Assembly (NCBI RefSeq): GCF_004770895.1
Contig: NZ_RQHS01000012.1
Coordinates: 272,453 to 336,452, forward strand
Reading direction: 5' to 3'
DNA from: Leptospira dzoumogneensis
Lineage (GTDB): Bacteria > Spirochaetota > Leptospiria > Leptospirales > Leptospiraceae
Length of the DNA: 64,000 nt
Below the pieces are notes generated by a model. That model ran no database searches and was not told the origin of the DNA. It saw only the letters and a program-made list of their open reading frames with translations. The position numbers and the translations under genes are program-made. Of this stretch, positions 17,769 through 27,031 are shown in pieces (positions within the stretch are counted from its first letter, which is position 1; each line of letters starts with the position of its first letter).

Positions 17769-18635
17769 ATGAGCCTAAAGATCCAAGACCAACTTAAAAT
17801 TGTTAATCGTTTTTCTTATCTAAGAAACAGTATCGAAATCGCTACTACCGACAAGGGCGAAGCTTTCCTTTTCACAAAGGAAACTATCTCTGCGGGAGAA
17901 GTAGTAGCAGTTTGGGGAGGAAAGGCAGTTCATAAAAATGAGCTAGCTGGAATTTCCGGACTTTCTTCTCCTCATAGAGTTCATAAGGACTTCTATCTGG
18001 TTTCTCCTTTGCATGATGACGGAATCGACTCCGTTCATTATATCCGTCAATCTGCGGATGCAAACTGCGGTTTTCAGGGAGATATTACTCTGGTTGCACT
18101 TCGTGATATCGAAGCCGGCCAAGAGATCACTTATCATCCTGCGATGAAAAACCCAGAACTTGCATGGGCTCGCAACGAAGAGGCAGAAATCGTCCGTAAA
18201 CGTTTCAACGGAAGTTTCCCTACTTATATCCAGTCCAAGATCGAATCCGATCCTGAATTGAAAGTATACGAGCCTTTCAAAGACGGAGCTTGGGGACTTC
18301 TTACCTCCATCGACCTGGAAAACTGTGATGCGGCTCTTATCCGTGATGCGGACGCAATTAAACAATACGTTGTGGAACTATGCGATCTGATCGAGATGAA
18401 ACGTTTCGGTGAGACCCAAGTAGTTTACTTCGGAGAAGACGATCGTGTAGCTGGATATTCCATGGTGCAGTTGATCGAGACTTCTTGTATCTCCGCTCAC
18501 TTCGCAAACGATACCAATACTTCTTATATCGATATCTTCTCTTGTAAAGGATACGATCCTAAAGTTGCGGCTGAGTTTACTCGCAAATTTTTCAAAGGCG
18601 CCGCAATGCGTCTTACAGTAACAAACCGCTTCTAA
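17769..18635 (+). CDS. SET-like domain fused to a SpeD-like domain
   Basis: A 288-residue two-domain protein between speD and speE, with AAGGAGAGG before its ATG. Residues about 20-125 read as a SET-type fold (GEAFLFTKETISAGEVVAVWGG; DANCGFQGD; IEAGQEITYHP), close to post-translational SET proteins but without a full NHxCxPN. Residues about 185-288 align without gaps to SpeD at a constant offset of 176: Ser239 matches the pyruvoyl Ser63, His244 matches His68 and Cys259 matches Cys83. The flanking Glu62 and His64 are replaced by Thr238 and Cys240. It may be a neofunctionalised pyruvoyl decarboxylase or a regulatory paralogue. Confidence 0.8.
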   Translation: MSLKIQDQLKIVNRFSYLRNSIEIATTDKGEAFLFTKETISAGEVVAVWGGKAVHKNELAGISGLSSPHRVHKDFYLVSPLHDDGIDSVHYIRQSADANCGFQGDITLVALRDIEAGQEITYHPAMKNPELAWARNEEAEIVRKRFNGSFPTYIQSKIESDPELKVYEPFKDGAWGLLTSIDLENCDAALIRDADAIKQYVVELCDLIEMKRFGETQVVYFGEDDRVAGYSMVQLIETSCISAHFANDTNTSYIDIFSCKGYDPKVAAEFTRKFFKGAAMRLTVTNRF

Positions 18636-18644
18636 GAGGTTAGA

Positions 18645-19487
18645 TTGGAACTTTGGTTAGACGAGGCCCTCGAGTTACCTAACGGAAGGGCGCTCAAAAT
18701 TAAAGTGAAGGAGTTCCTGCATACTCGCAAGACTCCTTTTCAAAAAATAGACGTATTCGAATCCCAAGGTTTCGGCCGCATGTTCACTCTGGACGGAGTG
18801 GTCATGATGACCGAGGCGGACGAGTTCGCGTATCATGAAATGATCGCTCACGTTCCTATGATGAGCCATCCGAATCCTGAAAAAGTTTTAGTGATCGGTG
18901 GCGGGGACGGAGGAACCGTTCGTGAGATCCTAAAACACCCTTCCGTAAAAGAAGTACATCTTTGCGAGATAGACAAAGGTGTTGTGGATGTTTGTTACGA
19001 GTATTTCCCTGAGATCGCAAATGCGATGAAAGACCCAAGGGTCAAACATGCATACGAAGACGGAGCAAAATACGTTCAGGACTATAAGGAATATTTCGAC
19101 GTGATCTGCGTGGATTCTTCCGATCCTGTCGGCCCTGCGGAAGTTTTATTCAAAAGACCTTTCTATGAGACAATGGCTGCTTCCTTGAAACAAGGAGGGA
19201 TCTGTACCACTCAAGGAGAGAGTTTTTACTATCACGGAAAAGTAATAAAGGAATTATTCCAATTCATTCCTCAGGTATTCGATCACTGCGGATATTACTT
19301 TACGGTAGTCCCTACTTATCCTTCCGGAATTATAGGTTTCACTTACTGCTCTAAAGGACCCGATCCTTATAAAGTAGAACCGGATCCTAAAAGAGTTCCG
19401 AAAGGTTTAAAATATTACTCTGCCGAGATGCATAAGGCTGCGTTTACTCTTCCTCCTTTTGCGCAAGAGTACATCGTAAGAAAGTAA
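18645..19487 (+). CDS. speE: spermidine synthase
   Basis: A 280-residue aminopropyltransferase that makes spermidine from putrescine and decarboxylated AdoMet, releasing methylthioadenosine. Signatures are VLVIGGGDGGTVREIL (nucleotide site), LCEID, and VDSSDPVGPAEVLF with the catalytic Asp. It starts with TTG 18645, eight bases after AGAGG and nine after the previous stop. It is operonic with speD and the SET-SpeD fusion. Its TAA overlaps the pyrF start. I see no ornithine or arginine decarboxylase of the classic folds in the operon. Confidence 0.93.
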   Translation: MELWLDEALELPNGRALKIKVKEFLHTRKTPFQKIDVFESQGFGRMFTLDGVVMMTEADEFAYHEMIAHVPMMSHPNPEKVLVIGGGDGGTVREILKHPSVKEVHLCEIDKGVVDVCYEYFPEIANAMKDPRVKHAYEDGAKYVQDYKEYFDVICVDSSDPVGPAEVLFKRPFYETMAASLKQGGICTTQGESFYYHGKVIKELFQFIPQVFDHCGYYFTVVPTYPSGIIGFTYCSKGPDPYKVEPDPKRVPKGLKYYSAEMHKAAFTLPPFAQEYIVRK

Positions 19488-20296
19488 TGGATTTCTATTC
19501 CAAATTCGTAAAAAGAAGGGAGATATTAAACTCCCTTCTTTGCGTTGGAATCGATCCCGATGTCACCAAACTTCCTTCCCATTTAGAAAAATTCCCGGAC
19601 AAGCTGTACGTATTCTCCAGAGAGATAGTAGATGCTACCGCAGAATATGCAGTCGCCTATAAACCGAATATTGCATTCTTTGAAGCATTCGGTTCCAAAG
19701 GAATAGAACAGTTCGAAAAGCTGATCTCTCATATCAAAACAAATCATCCAGAGATCCCGATCGTTGCGGACGCAAAAAGGGGAGACTTAGACAATACTGC
19801 AAGACAGTACGCTAAGTTCTTTTTTAAAGAACTGGGAGTGGATTCTCTTACTCTTTCTCCTTATATGGGCTCTGATACGATCAAACCGTTCATAGAGGAC
19901 GATTCCAGAATGGTGTTCCTGCTTTGTTTGACCTCCAACCCGGATTCCGCGGAACTCCAACAGAAAACATTCTCCGAAACTGGCAGGACCTTATATAGAG
20001 AAGTGGCAGCTCTGAGCGAAAAATTCCCTGCTAAAAATGTGGGTCTTGTAGTAGGAGCCACTCATCCAAAAGAATTATTAGAAATTCGTAAAGCTCATCC
20101 GGATCGAATCTTTCTGATCCCGGGTTATGGAGCCCAAGGCGCTTCTTTAGAAGAAGTGATTTCCGTATGTGGAAAAAATTCCTTGGTCAATTCTTCCAGA
20201 AGTATCATCTTTTCTTCCTCCGGTACTGATTTTGCGGAAAAAGCAGGAAAAGCAGCAGCTTCCGTTACGGAGCAGATGAGAAAGTTGCTAGGCTAA
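19487..20296 (+). CDS. pyrF: orotidine 5'-phosphate decarboxylase
   Basis: A 269-residue type 2 (longer) OMP decarboxylase giving UMP in pyrimidine synthesis. Catalytic residues are in VADAKRGDLDNTARQYA (Asp-Lys-Asp). The substrate-phosphate region is IPGYGAQGAS. The family length is about 270 aa. The start codon overlaps the speE stop, so it is translationally coupled to the polyamine genes despite serving another pathway. The last bases overlap the stop of the convergent membrane protein. Confidence 0.93.
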   Translation: MDFYSKFVKRREILNSLLCVGIDPDVTKLPSHLEKFPDKLYVFSREIVDATAEYAVAYKPNIAFFEAFGSKGIEQFEKLISHIKTNHPEIPIVADAKRGDLDNTARQYAKFFFKELGVDSLTLSPYMGSDTIKPFIEDDSRMVFLLCLTSNPDSAELQQKTFSETGRTLYREVAALSEKFPAKNVGLVVGATHPKELLEIRKAHPDRIFLIPGYGAQGASLEEVISVCGKNSLVNSSRSIIFSSSGTDFAEKAGKAAASVTEQMRKLLG

Positions 20297-21549
20297 AAAA
20301 CTTTTCTATTAATCTGCAAATCTCTTAGTCCCTTACGGATCAAATAGGGGAGTAAAAGGATCAAAAAGATAGAAGAAGAAATTAAGATCAAAGCAATAGC
20401 CGAAACGATAGAATGGATCATCTTACTATAAGATTCATAAGGATAACCTATTTCGTAGATCCTTCCTTCCGAATAGAATGTGTACCAAATAATGTATACC
20501 GGCTTATTCTCCGGGAGAGAAAGTACTCTGTACATTCTTTTAGAAATAGGCATTAGATCGTTTCTATCCGAAGAATCGGATCTAGATGGATTGTTTGTAT
20601 TCGAACTGGAGATCAGATACAATACATCCTTGGGAAGAATATTACCTCTGCCTAGTTTTAGATTCTCCCTTAGGTTCTCAATTTCTGTTTTTCTTGCCTC
20701 GTCATAATGGCTTTCGATCAATACAAAACTGATCCGAGCAACCACACAAAGAAGGATCAGTACAGTTGCTAAAGAAACTCCCAGTATCTTGATCATAAAG
20801 GAAGAAGGTTCCGGAAAATAATTCAAATACAGAACCGTATAGAAGAAGAGCTGCAAACTTGTGGCGGAAGTTAATATAAGTTGAAAATTGGAAAAAGAAA
20901 GATAACCCCATCCGTAAAATGTATAAGTAAGTGAGAATAATGCATGAAGTAAGATTGCCAGTCCGAAATTGCGGGACATTCTTAATTCCCTTTTTTTCTC
21001 TGCTCTTGAATCTGTATCTAACTCAAGAGTAAGTTCTTTTCTTAAATGTATATTCTGTCTTAGAATAACGATCAAGATCCAAATAAATGTCAGAAAATGG
21101 ATAGAGCCCATAGGAGCCGTGGATTCAGGCTCCTGAAATTCGAACATTTGGATGCTGAAGTTAAAAGAAACTTCAGAGTTAATATTCTTAAATACATAGA
21201 ATAAGAACCCGAACATTCCTGCGAGAAATATTGTTAGTAATGCAATTCTGGATTCTTTTTTACGATCTATTCCAAAAAAGGAATATATAAAATATAAAAG
21301 CCCCAAGTTGGAGAAGGAAGTATATAACGCGATCAGGAAACAAGCAGGTTTGGATAGGGAAGGAATGAACAAAGAAGTCCGGATTAGAAATCCGAAATTC
21401 AAAGCTAAAACGAACGACAGATAAGCTATTAGTATCCAGGCATGTTTCGTTTTGCTTTTTAATTTTAATAAGGAGACAATTAGGAAAACAGTGAAAATTG
21501 TCCCTGAAATATAACCTATAGAATGGTAGGAAAACTGTAAGATGTCCAT
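20293..21549 (-). CDS. 7TM-type sensor protein ending at the HAMP boundary (possibly truncated)
   Basis: A 418-residue membrane protein with about seven hydrophobic segments in residues 10-250. A further TM follows near 265-285, then a periplasmic domain (residues 285-375) and a last TM (IVSAIALILISSSIFLILLLPYL). It stops 13 residues later in IRKGLRDLQ. Leptospira sensors with this plan normally continue there into HAMP and a cyclase, phosphatase or kinase domain; here no output domain follows. It may be a truncated allele or a stand-alone receptor. The final codons overlap pyrF. Confidence 0.65.
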   Translation of the reverse strand: MDILQFSYHSIGYISGTIFTVFLIVSLLKLKSKTKHAWILIAYLSFVLALNFGFLIRTSLFIPSLSKPACFLIALYTSFSNLGLLYFIYSFFGIDRKKESRIALLTIFLAGMFGFLFYVFKNINSEVSFNFSIQMFEFQEPESTAPMGSIHFLTFIWILIVILRQNIHLRKELTLELDTDSRAEKKRELRMSRNFGLAILLHALFSLTYTFYGWGYLSFSNFQLILTSATSLQLFFYTVLYLNYFPEPSSFMIKILGVSLATVLILLCVVARISFVLIESHYDEARKTEIENLRENLKLGRGNILPKDVLYLISSSNTNNPSRSDSSDRNDLMPISKRMYRVLSLPENKPVYIIWYTFYSEGRIYEIGYPYESYSKMIHSIVSAIALILISSSIFLILLLPYLIRKGLRDLQINRKVF

Positions 21550-21580
21550 ACGAAGCAGGCTAATACCGCTTGCTTCGTAT
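21547..21580 (-). promoter_or_regulatory. hairpin covering the start codon of the 7TM gene
   Basis: Perfect 10-bp inverted arms ATACGAAGCA and TGCTTCGTAT lie at 21548-21557 and 21571-21580. In the minus-strand mRNA the 3' arm contains the ATG at 21549-21547, so the folded form would hide the start. It could be an operator or a translational control hairpin. Confidence 0.45.
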
Positions 21581-21658
21581 TGTTTTCAGGTATTTGTCGA
21601 GGTAAAACGAAAAATTAAGTCATTCCCCCATAAAATGTAAGAGGATTCTAGATAGATC

Positions 21659-22432
21659 TTAAGGATTCTCTTCTATAGGTTTATCTTCTTCCGTTTTAGA
21701 AGGAGTAATTTCTTCTTTTTTACTCTCTTCTCGTTTAGGCTCTTCTTCTTTCTGTTTTACAGGGGGAACTTCCTTGTTATCGGAAGCGGAGGCGGATCCG
21801 AAATAATATCCGAATCCGAAAATCCCGGAACCCTCTCCGTAGATATACTTTTCACCTTGAAAATGGCGATTGATAGAGGCACCTTCTAATTCTAAAAACA
21901 AAAAGCTTCGCTCGAAATTCATCCGGACACCGAGTTTACCGTAAGCTCTTAATGTGGATTGTTTTGCGCCTAAGTCTGCGATACCGAATCCTGCTCCTAT
22001 ATATGGATCGAATTTAGATCCGGGACGAAAATGGAATGTGGGTCCTAAATCTAAGAACGTTTTGGAGAATGTGATCTTATCGATCATTGCGGCAGCAGCA
22101 AAATAATATCCGAAATTATCAAAAGTTGGGGCGGAAAGTATCATTGCGGAAGACATTTCCGTAGAGCGGTCCTGAGGAATGAAATAACCGCTGCGATTGA
22201 TCCCGAGTTCAAAACCTAAATTTCTAGGATTGTATTCGAATCCCGCTCTATACGTTTCGGATCTGCCTGCAAGACCGTATTGGTATTCTGCCTGTCCTGT
22301 TCCGACTCCTATCTTTGCTGTGAAAGGGGAGATTTGAGTGCCCCCTCCAATTATGGTAAAAGGTTCTGCAAATAAGGAAAATGGAAGAAGGGAGAAAATA
22401 CAAACTACAAATAGGGATATTATTTTTTTCAA
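21659..22432 (-). CDS. outer-membrane beta-barrel protein with charged C-terminal tail
   Basis: A 257-residue protein with a clear signal peptide (KKIISLFVVCIFSLLPFSLFAEP). Alternating hydrophobic strands rich in Gly and aromatic residues follow (YQYGLAGRSETYRAGFEY, FDPYIGAGFGIADLG), consistent with an eight-stranded barrel. The barrel ends near residue 215 with FGFGYYFGS. After it comes an unstructured tail of about 40 residues rich in Glu, Lys and Pro (KQKEEEPKREESKKEE). That tail would be periplasmic or exposed and is unusual for a barrel. No specific family is recognised. Confidence 0.7.
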   Translation of the reverse strand: MKKIISLFVVCIFSLLPFSLFAEPFTIIGGGTQISPFTAKIGVGTGQAEYQYGLAGRSETYRAGFEYNPRNLGFELGINRSGYFIPQDRSTEMSSAMILSAPTFDNFGYYFAAAAMIDKITFSKTFLDLGPTFHFRPGSKFDPYIGAGFGIADLGAKQSTLRAYGKLGVRMNFERSFLFLELEGASINRHFQGEKYIYGEGSGIFGFGYYFGSASASDNKEVPPVKQKEEEPKREESKKEEITPSKTEEDKPIEENP

Positions 22433-22545
22433 GGTTAGGCGCTCTTGTATTAAAATCGTCTTACTTTACATATCCGATCCAAGGCCTAAAGGGGTCATTT
22501 GAAATTGGATTTATACTGAAAAAAATCTAGGACTGGGAGGGCCCG

Positions 22546-22992
22546 TTGGGATATTCAAAATTTTTGTCGGAACTCCTAGAGGCCTATGCAGGTCCCGGAT
22601 TGACCCTAATTTCTTTTGGGGCCGCTACCTTGCTTCCTTTTAGTTCTGAGGCGGCACTTATGGGAGCGATCTGGTCCGGACTTTCTCCAGGTGAAGCAGT
22701 GTTTTGGGCTTCGATCGGGAACTGTGCAGCATGTGCATTCAATTATGGTTTGGGTTATTGGTTCGGGAAAAAGATAGAAGCAAGGATCTCCAAATCCAAA
22801 ACCTACTCAGGCTGGGCAGAAAGAATGTCCAGATGGGGATACTGGGCATTGGGATTTTCTTTTCTACCGTTCGTGGGAGATCCGATCACGGTGCTTTCCG
22901 GCTTCTTCCGTCAGAAGTTTTGGATCTTTGCCTTGGTAGTATTTTCTCTTAGGATCTTAAGATACGTGGCTCTTGCGTACGGATTCGGCTAA
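22546..22992 (+). CDS. YqaA/DedA-like SNARE-associated membrane protein
   Basis: A 148-residue polytopic protein starting at TTG 22546, just after GGGAGGG. It has the YqaA pattern: FSSEAALMGAIWSGLSPGEAVFWASIGNCAACAFNYGLGYWFG, then a basic loop, then GFSFLPFVGDPITVLSGFFRQ. DedA-superfamily proteins are linked to lipid scrambling or undecaprenyl phosphate recycling, but YqaA members remain poorly defined. It is transcribed alone. Confidence 0.75.
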   Translation: MGYSKFLSELLEAYAGPGLTLISFGAATLLPFSSEAALMGAIWSGLSPGEAVFWASIGNCAACAFNYGLGYWFGKKIEARISKSKTYSGWAERMSRWGYWALGFSFLPFVGDPITVLSGFFRQKFWIFALVVFSLRILRYVALAYGFG

Positions 22993-23151
22993 TTTGTTTT
23001 ACTAAAACTACGAATTTCCTTTTAATGGCCGAGCTTTGGAAAAATTTTTCCAAACCCTAAACGTATAAACCAAGTCTATAAAAAGCCTTCTTAAGACTAT
23101 CTTCAAGAAGGAACTCCAATAATACAAAATCAGAAAGGAAGAAGGAAATTT

Positions 23152-24471
23152 TTGAAAAAGAATTCTCCCCTCAAGAAGAAGTCCTCAAAGACCTCTAACC
23201 GAAAAAAGGAAAAACTTGCAATCGTAGGTTCCGGTATTGCCGGGATGGGCTGTGCTTATTTTTTAAGGGATCATTATGACATTACTGTTTTTGAGAAAGC
23301 AGACTATGTTGGAGGTCATACGAATACCGTATTCATACCGGAAGAAGACAAGAAGATCCCGATAGACACCGGATTTATAGTATTCAATCATGTTACTTAT
23401 CCAAACCTAAAACGTTTTTTCGAAGAATTAAAAGTTCCCACAAAAATGACCAGTATGTCATTCAGTGTGCAGCATGTTCCGGATAATCTGGAGTTTTGCG
23501 GTTCGGGACTGAACGGTCTATTTGCCCAAAGAAAGAATATATTCAATTTTCGTTTTTTACGTTTGCTCTTGAATATCAATCGTTTCAACGATGAATCTCC
23601 TAAAATATTACAAGATCCTAAATACAAAGATTATTCTCTGCATAGATATATAAAAGAAGAAGGGTATCATCCTGATCTTTTGACATACTATCTTGTGCCG
23701 ATGAGTTCCGCGGTTTGGTCTACTCCGGAAGATCTGATGTTGGAATTCCCCGCTTACTCATTGGTCCGATTCTTCCTGAATCATGGATTCTTGGGACTGA
23801 ATACACAACACCAATGGTATACAGTGGATGGAGGCTCTATCGAGTATGTAAAAAGACTTCTTTCTTCCAATCGAGATCGATTTCATACCAACTCGCCAGT
23901 CTTAGGTGTAGAAGTTACTCCAACCGGAAAGGCCAAACTTATATTAAAAGGTAAGAAGTCAGAAGTATTCGATAAGGTAATACTTGCCTGCCATGCAGAC
24001 AGTTCCTTATCTATTTTGAAAAAGCCTACATCTTTGCAGAAAGAATTATTATCTCAGTTTGTGTATCAGGAGAATATTGCAACCTTACATACGGATGATT
24101 CCGTAATGCCGAATACAAAGTCCACTTGGTCTTCTTGGAATTATAGAATGGACCGGATCCAAGGCCGGATCAGACCTCATACGATCTATTGGATGAACAG
24201 TTTACAGGGAGTGTCCAAGAAGAAGGATTATTTTTTATCCATAGGAGATCCAGGACTTGTAGATCCTAAAAAGATCTTGAAAAGGATTAAATACGAACAT
24301 CCTCTTTTTCATGTCGGTTCTTTAAAAGCTCAAGGCAGATTATCCGAACTGAATCGAAAGGGGCCTATCTATTTCTGCGGCAGTTATTTTAGATATGGAT
24401 TCCATGAGGATGCATTTTGGTCCGCTAAAGAATTATCGGAGACCTTGCTCGGAAGGAAGGTATGGGACTAA
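23152..24471 (+). CDS. FAD-dependent amine-oxidase-like protein of the fatty-acid modification operon
   Basis: A 439-residue flavoprotein. After a Lys-rich leader (residues 1-20) comes the dinucleotide fold LAIVGSGIAGMGCAYFL with the Glu of VFEKADYVGGHTNT. The rest follows the NAD(P)/FAD-dependent oxidoreductase family that accompanies DUF1365 and CFA-type methyltransferases in many bacteria. The C-terminal FAD segment is FCGSYFRYGFHEDAFWSA. In proteobacteria such genes are tied to unusual fatty acids and singlet-oxygen responses; a role in desaturating or oxidising an acyl chain is plausible. It starts at TTG and overlaps the next gene by 10 bases. Confidence 0.8.
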   Translation: MKKNSPLKKKSSKTSNRKKEKLAIVGSGIAGMGCAYFLRDHYDITVFEKADYVGGHTNTVFIPEEDKKIPIDTGFIVFNHVTYPNLKRFFEELKVPTKMTSMSFSVQHVPDNLEFCGSGLNGLFAQRKNIFNFRFLRLLLNINRFNDESPKILQDPKYKDYSLHRYIKEEGYHPDLLTYYLVPMSSAVWSTPEDLMLEFPAYSLVRFFLNHGFLGLNTQHQWYTVDGGSIEYVKRLLSSNRDRFHTNSPVLGVEVTPTGKAKLILKGKKSEVFDKVILACHADSSLSILKKPTSLQKELLSQFVYQENIATLHTDDSVMPNTKSTWSSWNYRMDRIQGRIRPHTIYWMNSLQGVSKKKDYFLSIGDPGLVDPKKILKRIKYEHPLFHVGSLKAQGRLSELNRKGPIYFCGSYFRYGFHEDAFWSAKELSETLLGRKVWD

Positions 24472-25244
24472 ATTCCAAGATAGTCGAAGCCAGGGTAATG
24501 CATGATCGAAAGATCCCTAAACCGAATCGATTCAATTACGGGATCTTTACATTCCAATTGGACCTGGACGAACTTGATATAGTAAACGATCGTTTATGGA
24601 TGCTTGGAAATAATAAGTTTCGGGTATTTTCTTTTAAAGATAAGGATCATTTAAACTTCGGAAAAGAAGGGTTAAAAGAAAATTTTTTAGAGTACTTAAG
24701 ACAGGAAGGAGTCAAAGAGAAGGTAGAAAAGGTAACGCTAATCACCAACCTAAGAGTATTCGGCTACGTCTTTAATCCGGTATCATTTTATTTTGCCGAG
24801 GATAAAGATGGAAATCCAATATGTGCCGTTGCCGAGGTTGGAAATACATTCGGAGAAATGAAGTTATTCTTCCTTGGAAAAGGATCCTTTGATCAAAAAG
24901 GATTTAAAAAGAAAGAAGGGAAGTTCTTCTATGTGTCTCCGTTCGTAAGTTTGGACTCAGAGTTCGAATTTTATTTAAATCCTCCCCAAGGCGGAAGGAT
25001 CAACTTAAGGATAGACGCTTTCGAAAATGGAGAAAGGGTCATGGTGACAACTTATACCGGAAAGGTTTTAGATCTAACGGATCTGAACCTAATCCGGATG
25101 TTTATCAAATATCCTTTCGTAACTTTGAGAGTGATCGGGCTAATTCATTGGCAGGCCTTTCTTCTTTACCTGAAAAAACTTCCTTTCATTCGAAAAAATG
25201 AAGGGTTAGACAAACAAAGAGGATTGCATCTTGGAAGGCGATAA
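24462..25244 (+). CDS. DUF1365 family protein
   Basis: A 260-residue DUF1365 protein: EARVMHDRKIPKPNRFNYGIF at the N-terminus, then the family core FGYVFNPVSFYFAEDKDG and EVGNTFGE. It is the constant neighbour of the FAD amine-oxidase-like protein and the CFA synthase. The gene overlaps both (10 and 14 bp), indicating one translationally coupled operon. The biochemical role is not established. Family context points to modification of membrane fatty acids. Confidence 0.85.
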   Translation: MGLNSKIVEARVMHDRKIPKPNRFNYGIFTFQLDLDELDIVNDRLWMLGNNKFRVFSFKDKDHLNFGKEGLKENFLEYLRQEGVKEKVEKVTLITNLRVFGYVFNPVSFYFAEDKDGNPICAVAEVGNTFGEMKLFFLGKGSFDQKGFKKKEGKFFYVSPFVSLDSEFEFYLNPPQGGRINLRIDAFENGERVMVTTYTGKVLDLTDLNLIRMFIKYPFVTLRVIGLIHWQAFLLYLKKLPFIRKNEGLDKQRGLHLGRR

Positions 25245-26526
25245 TATTGTAAAAGTAGAACCGTTGGAAAGTGCAGGTTCCGAGGCCGGAACTTTAGGTT
25301 TTTATGAAAAGATTTTTTTCTCCGCTTTATCGGGAATGCAAAGAGGATCTTTGCGTATCCTTTTTCCGGATGGTGGACAAAGATATTTAGGAAATCCGAA
25401 TTCTTCCGATCCACCTGAGTTTCACCATGCGATCCTACAAGTGAAAGACAGAAAGTTTTTTAAAAAGTTGGTATTGTACGGAGATATCGGGCTAGCGGAA
25501 TCTTATATGGACGGTGATTGGGACACGGATGATATTCGTGCGATCATCTGTTGGTTCTTATTAAATATAGAAAGTACACCTTCAGTTAGCGGTTCTAAGA
25601 AAAACTTTCTGCATCTTGCGTTCATGAATTTGGGAAATCGACTTCTTCATATATTCCGAAACAATTCGATCCGTGGGAGTAAGAAAAATATTTCGGAACA
25701 TTATGATCTAGGAAATGATTTTTATAAAAAATTCTTAGACCCTACAATGACTTATTCCTGCGCTTATTTCGCAGATCAGACAAAATCTTTGGAAGAAGCT
25801 CAGATTGCTAAGATAGAAAATTTGTGTAAGAAATTAAAACTAAAGGCTTCCGATCATCTTTTAGAGATCGGAACAGGCTGGGGTGCATTCTCCACCTATG
25901 CCGCTAAAAAATACGGATGCAAAGTGACTTCTTACACGATCTCGGAAGAACAATACAAATTTGCAAAAGTTAAGATTTCCTCGATGGGCTTAGAAGAAAA
26001 GATAGAAGTCCGACTGGAAGATTATAGAAAAGTGCAGGGCTCTTACGATAAGATCGTGACTGTAGAAATGTTAGAAGCAGTAGGCCACGAATATTTCGAG
26101 GACTTCTTTGCAATGTGTCATAGGGTTTTGAAAAAAGACGGACTTATGGCCCACCAGATCATCACTTGCCCGGACTCTAGATATGAGTCATTCAGAAAGG
26201 GAGTGGATTTTATCCAAAAACATATTTTCCCAGGGTCACTTTTGCCTTCTATTGCGAGGATCAATGAAGCGATCAATAAGACAGGCGATATGTTCCTTCA
26301 TGAGCTGGAAGATATAGGCAGATATTACGATCAGACTCTAATGTCCTGGCAGAATGGATTCGAAGAAAATCTTCCCGACATCAGAAGTATGGGTTATGAC
26401 GAATCCTTTCTGCGTAAATGGAGATATTATTTTTCGTATTGCGCTGCAGCCTTCCATATGAGAAATATCAGCGTGGTGCAGGTAGTGTATACCAGACCGA
26501 ATAATCTCGGATTAAATTCTCAGTGA
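25231..26526 (+). CDS. cyclopropane-fatty-acyl-phospholipid synthase-type methyltransferase (first)
   Basis: A 431-residue protein of the CFA/mycolic acid methyltransferase family. The N-terminal lipid-binding domain (residues 1-140) is followed by SEHYDLGNDFYKKFLD, the AdoMet site LLEIGTGWGAFSTYAAKKYG and EMLEAVGHEYFEDFF. It transfers a methylene or methyl group from AdoMet to an unsaturated phospholipid acyl chain. It overlaps DUF1365 and DUF2062. A second, shorter family member lies at 27855, so the operon may carry out two successive or alternative methylations. Confidence 0.88.
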   Translation: MEGDNIVKVEPLESAGSEAGTLGFYEKIFFSALSGMQRGSLRILFPDGGQRYLGNPNSSDPPEFHHAILQVKDRKFFKKLVLYGDIGLAESYMDGDWDTDDIRAIICWFLLNIESTPSVSGSKKNFLHLAFMNLGNRLLHIFRNNSIRGSKKNISEHYDLGNDFYKKFLDPTMTYSCAYFADQTKSLEEAQIAKIENLCKKLKLKASDHLLEIGTGWGAFSTYAAKKYGCKVTSYTISEEQYKFAKVKISSMGLEEKIEVRLEDYRKVQGSYDKIVTVEMLEAVGHEYFEDFFAMCHRVLKKDGLMAHQIITCPDSRYESFRKGVDFIQKHIFPGSLLPSIARINEAINKTGDMFLHELEDIGRYYDQTLMSWQNGFEENLPDIRSMGYDESFLRKWRYYFSYCAAAFHMRNISVVQVVYTRPNNLGLNSQ

Positions 26527-27005
26527 CAAAATTGGAAAACCAAGAATCGAAACCTTCTTTTTTAGCCAAAGCTAAAGCAAGGATCTTAGAAGAATTAAAG
26601 ACCGGAACTAGTCCGGAAAAGATCGCATTATCTTTAGCAATCGGTGGAGCGATAGGGATCTTTCCTTTGATCGGGACTACGATGGCATTATGCGCCTTTT
26701 TAGGTTTTGTTCTAAGATTAAATCCTGTCTCCATTCAGATCGCAAATTATGCGATGTATCCATTTCAAGTTTTTCTAATTATCCCTTTTTTAAAATTAGG
26801 TGCTCATTTATCGGGCACGGAACTGGATCTGACTTGGGCGTACAGACTCGTAGAAGGGGATAGTTCTCAAGTATGGGAAGGGCTTTCTCATTCCGCAGGG
26901 TATGCTGTTCTTGGCTGGACCTGTATGGTGCCTGTTCCTGCAGTGGTTTCCTATTTTTTATTATTAATCCTGGTCAAAAAGGCGAATCAGATCGTTCGCA
27001 AATAA
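26523..27005 (+). CDS. DUF2062 membrane protein
   Basis: A 160-residue protein overlapping the CFA gene by 4 bp. It shows the DUF2062 signature: GTSPEKIALSLAIGGAIGIFPLIGTTMALCAFLGFVLRLN, then IQIANYAMYPFQVFLIIPFLKLG, with three to four membrane segments. DUF2062 proteins often occur with lipid or glycan enzymes and their function is unknown. Here it likely acts with the acyl-modifying enzymes at the membrane. Confidence 0.8.
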   Translation: MTKLENQESKPSFLAKAKARILEELKTGTSPEKIALSLAIGGAIGIFPLIGTTMALCAFLGFVLRLNPVSIQIANYAMYPFQVFLIIPFLKLGAHLSGTELDLTWAYRLVEGDSSQVWEGLSHSAGYAVLGWTCMVPVPAVVSYFLLLILVKKANQIVRK

Positions 27006-27031
27006 AATCCATGTATATCGGAGCATTCTAA

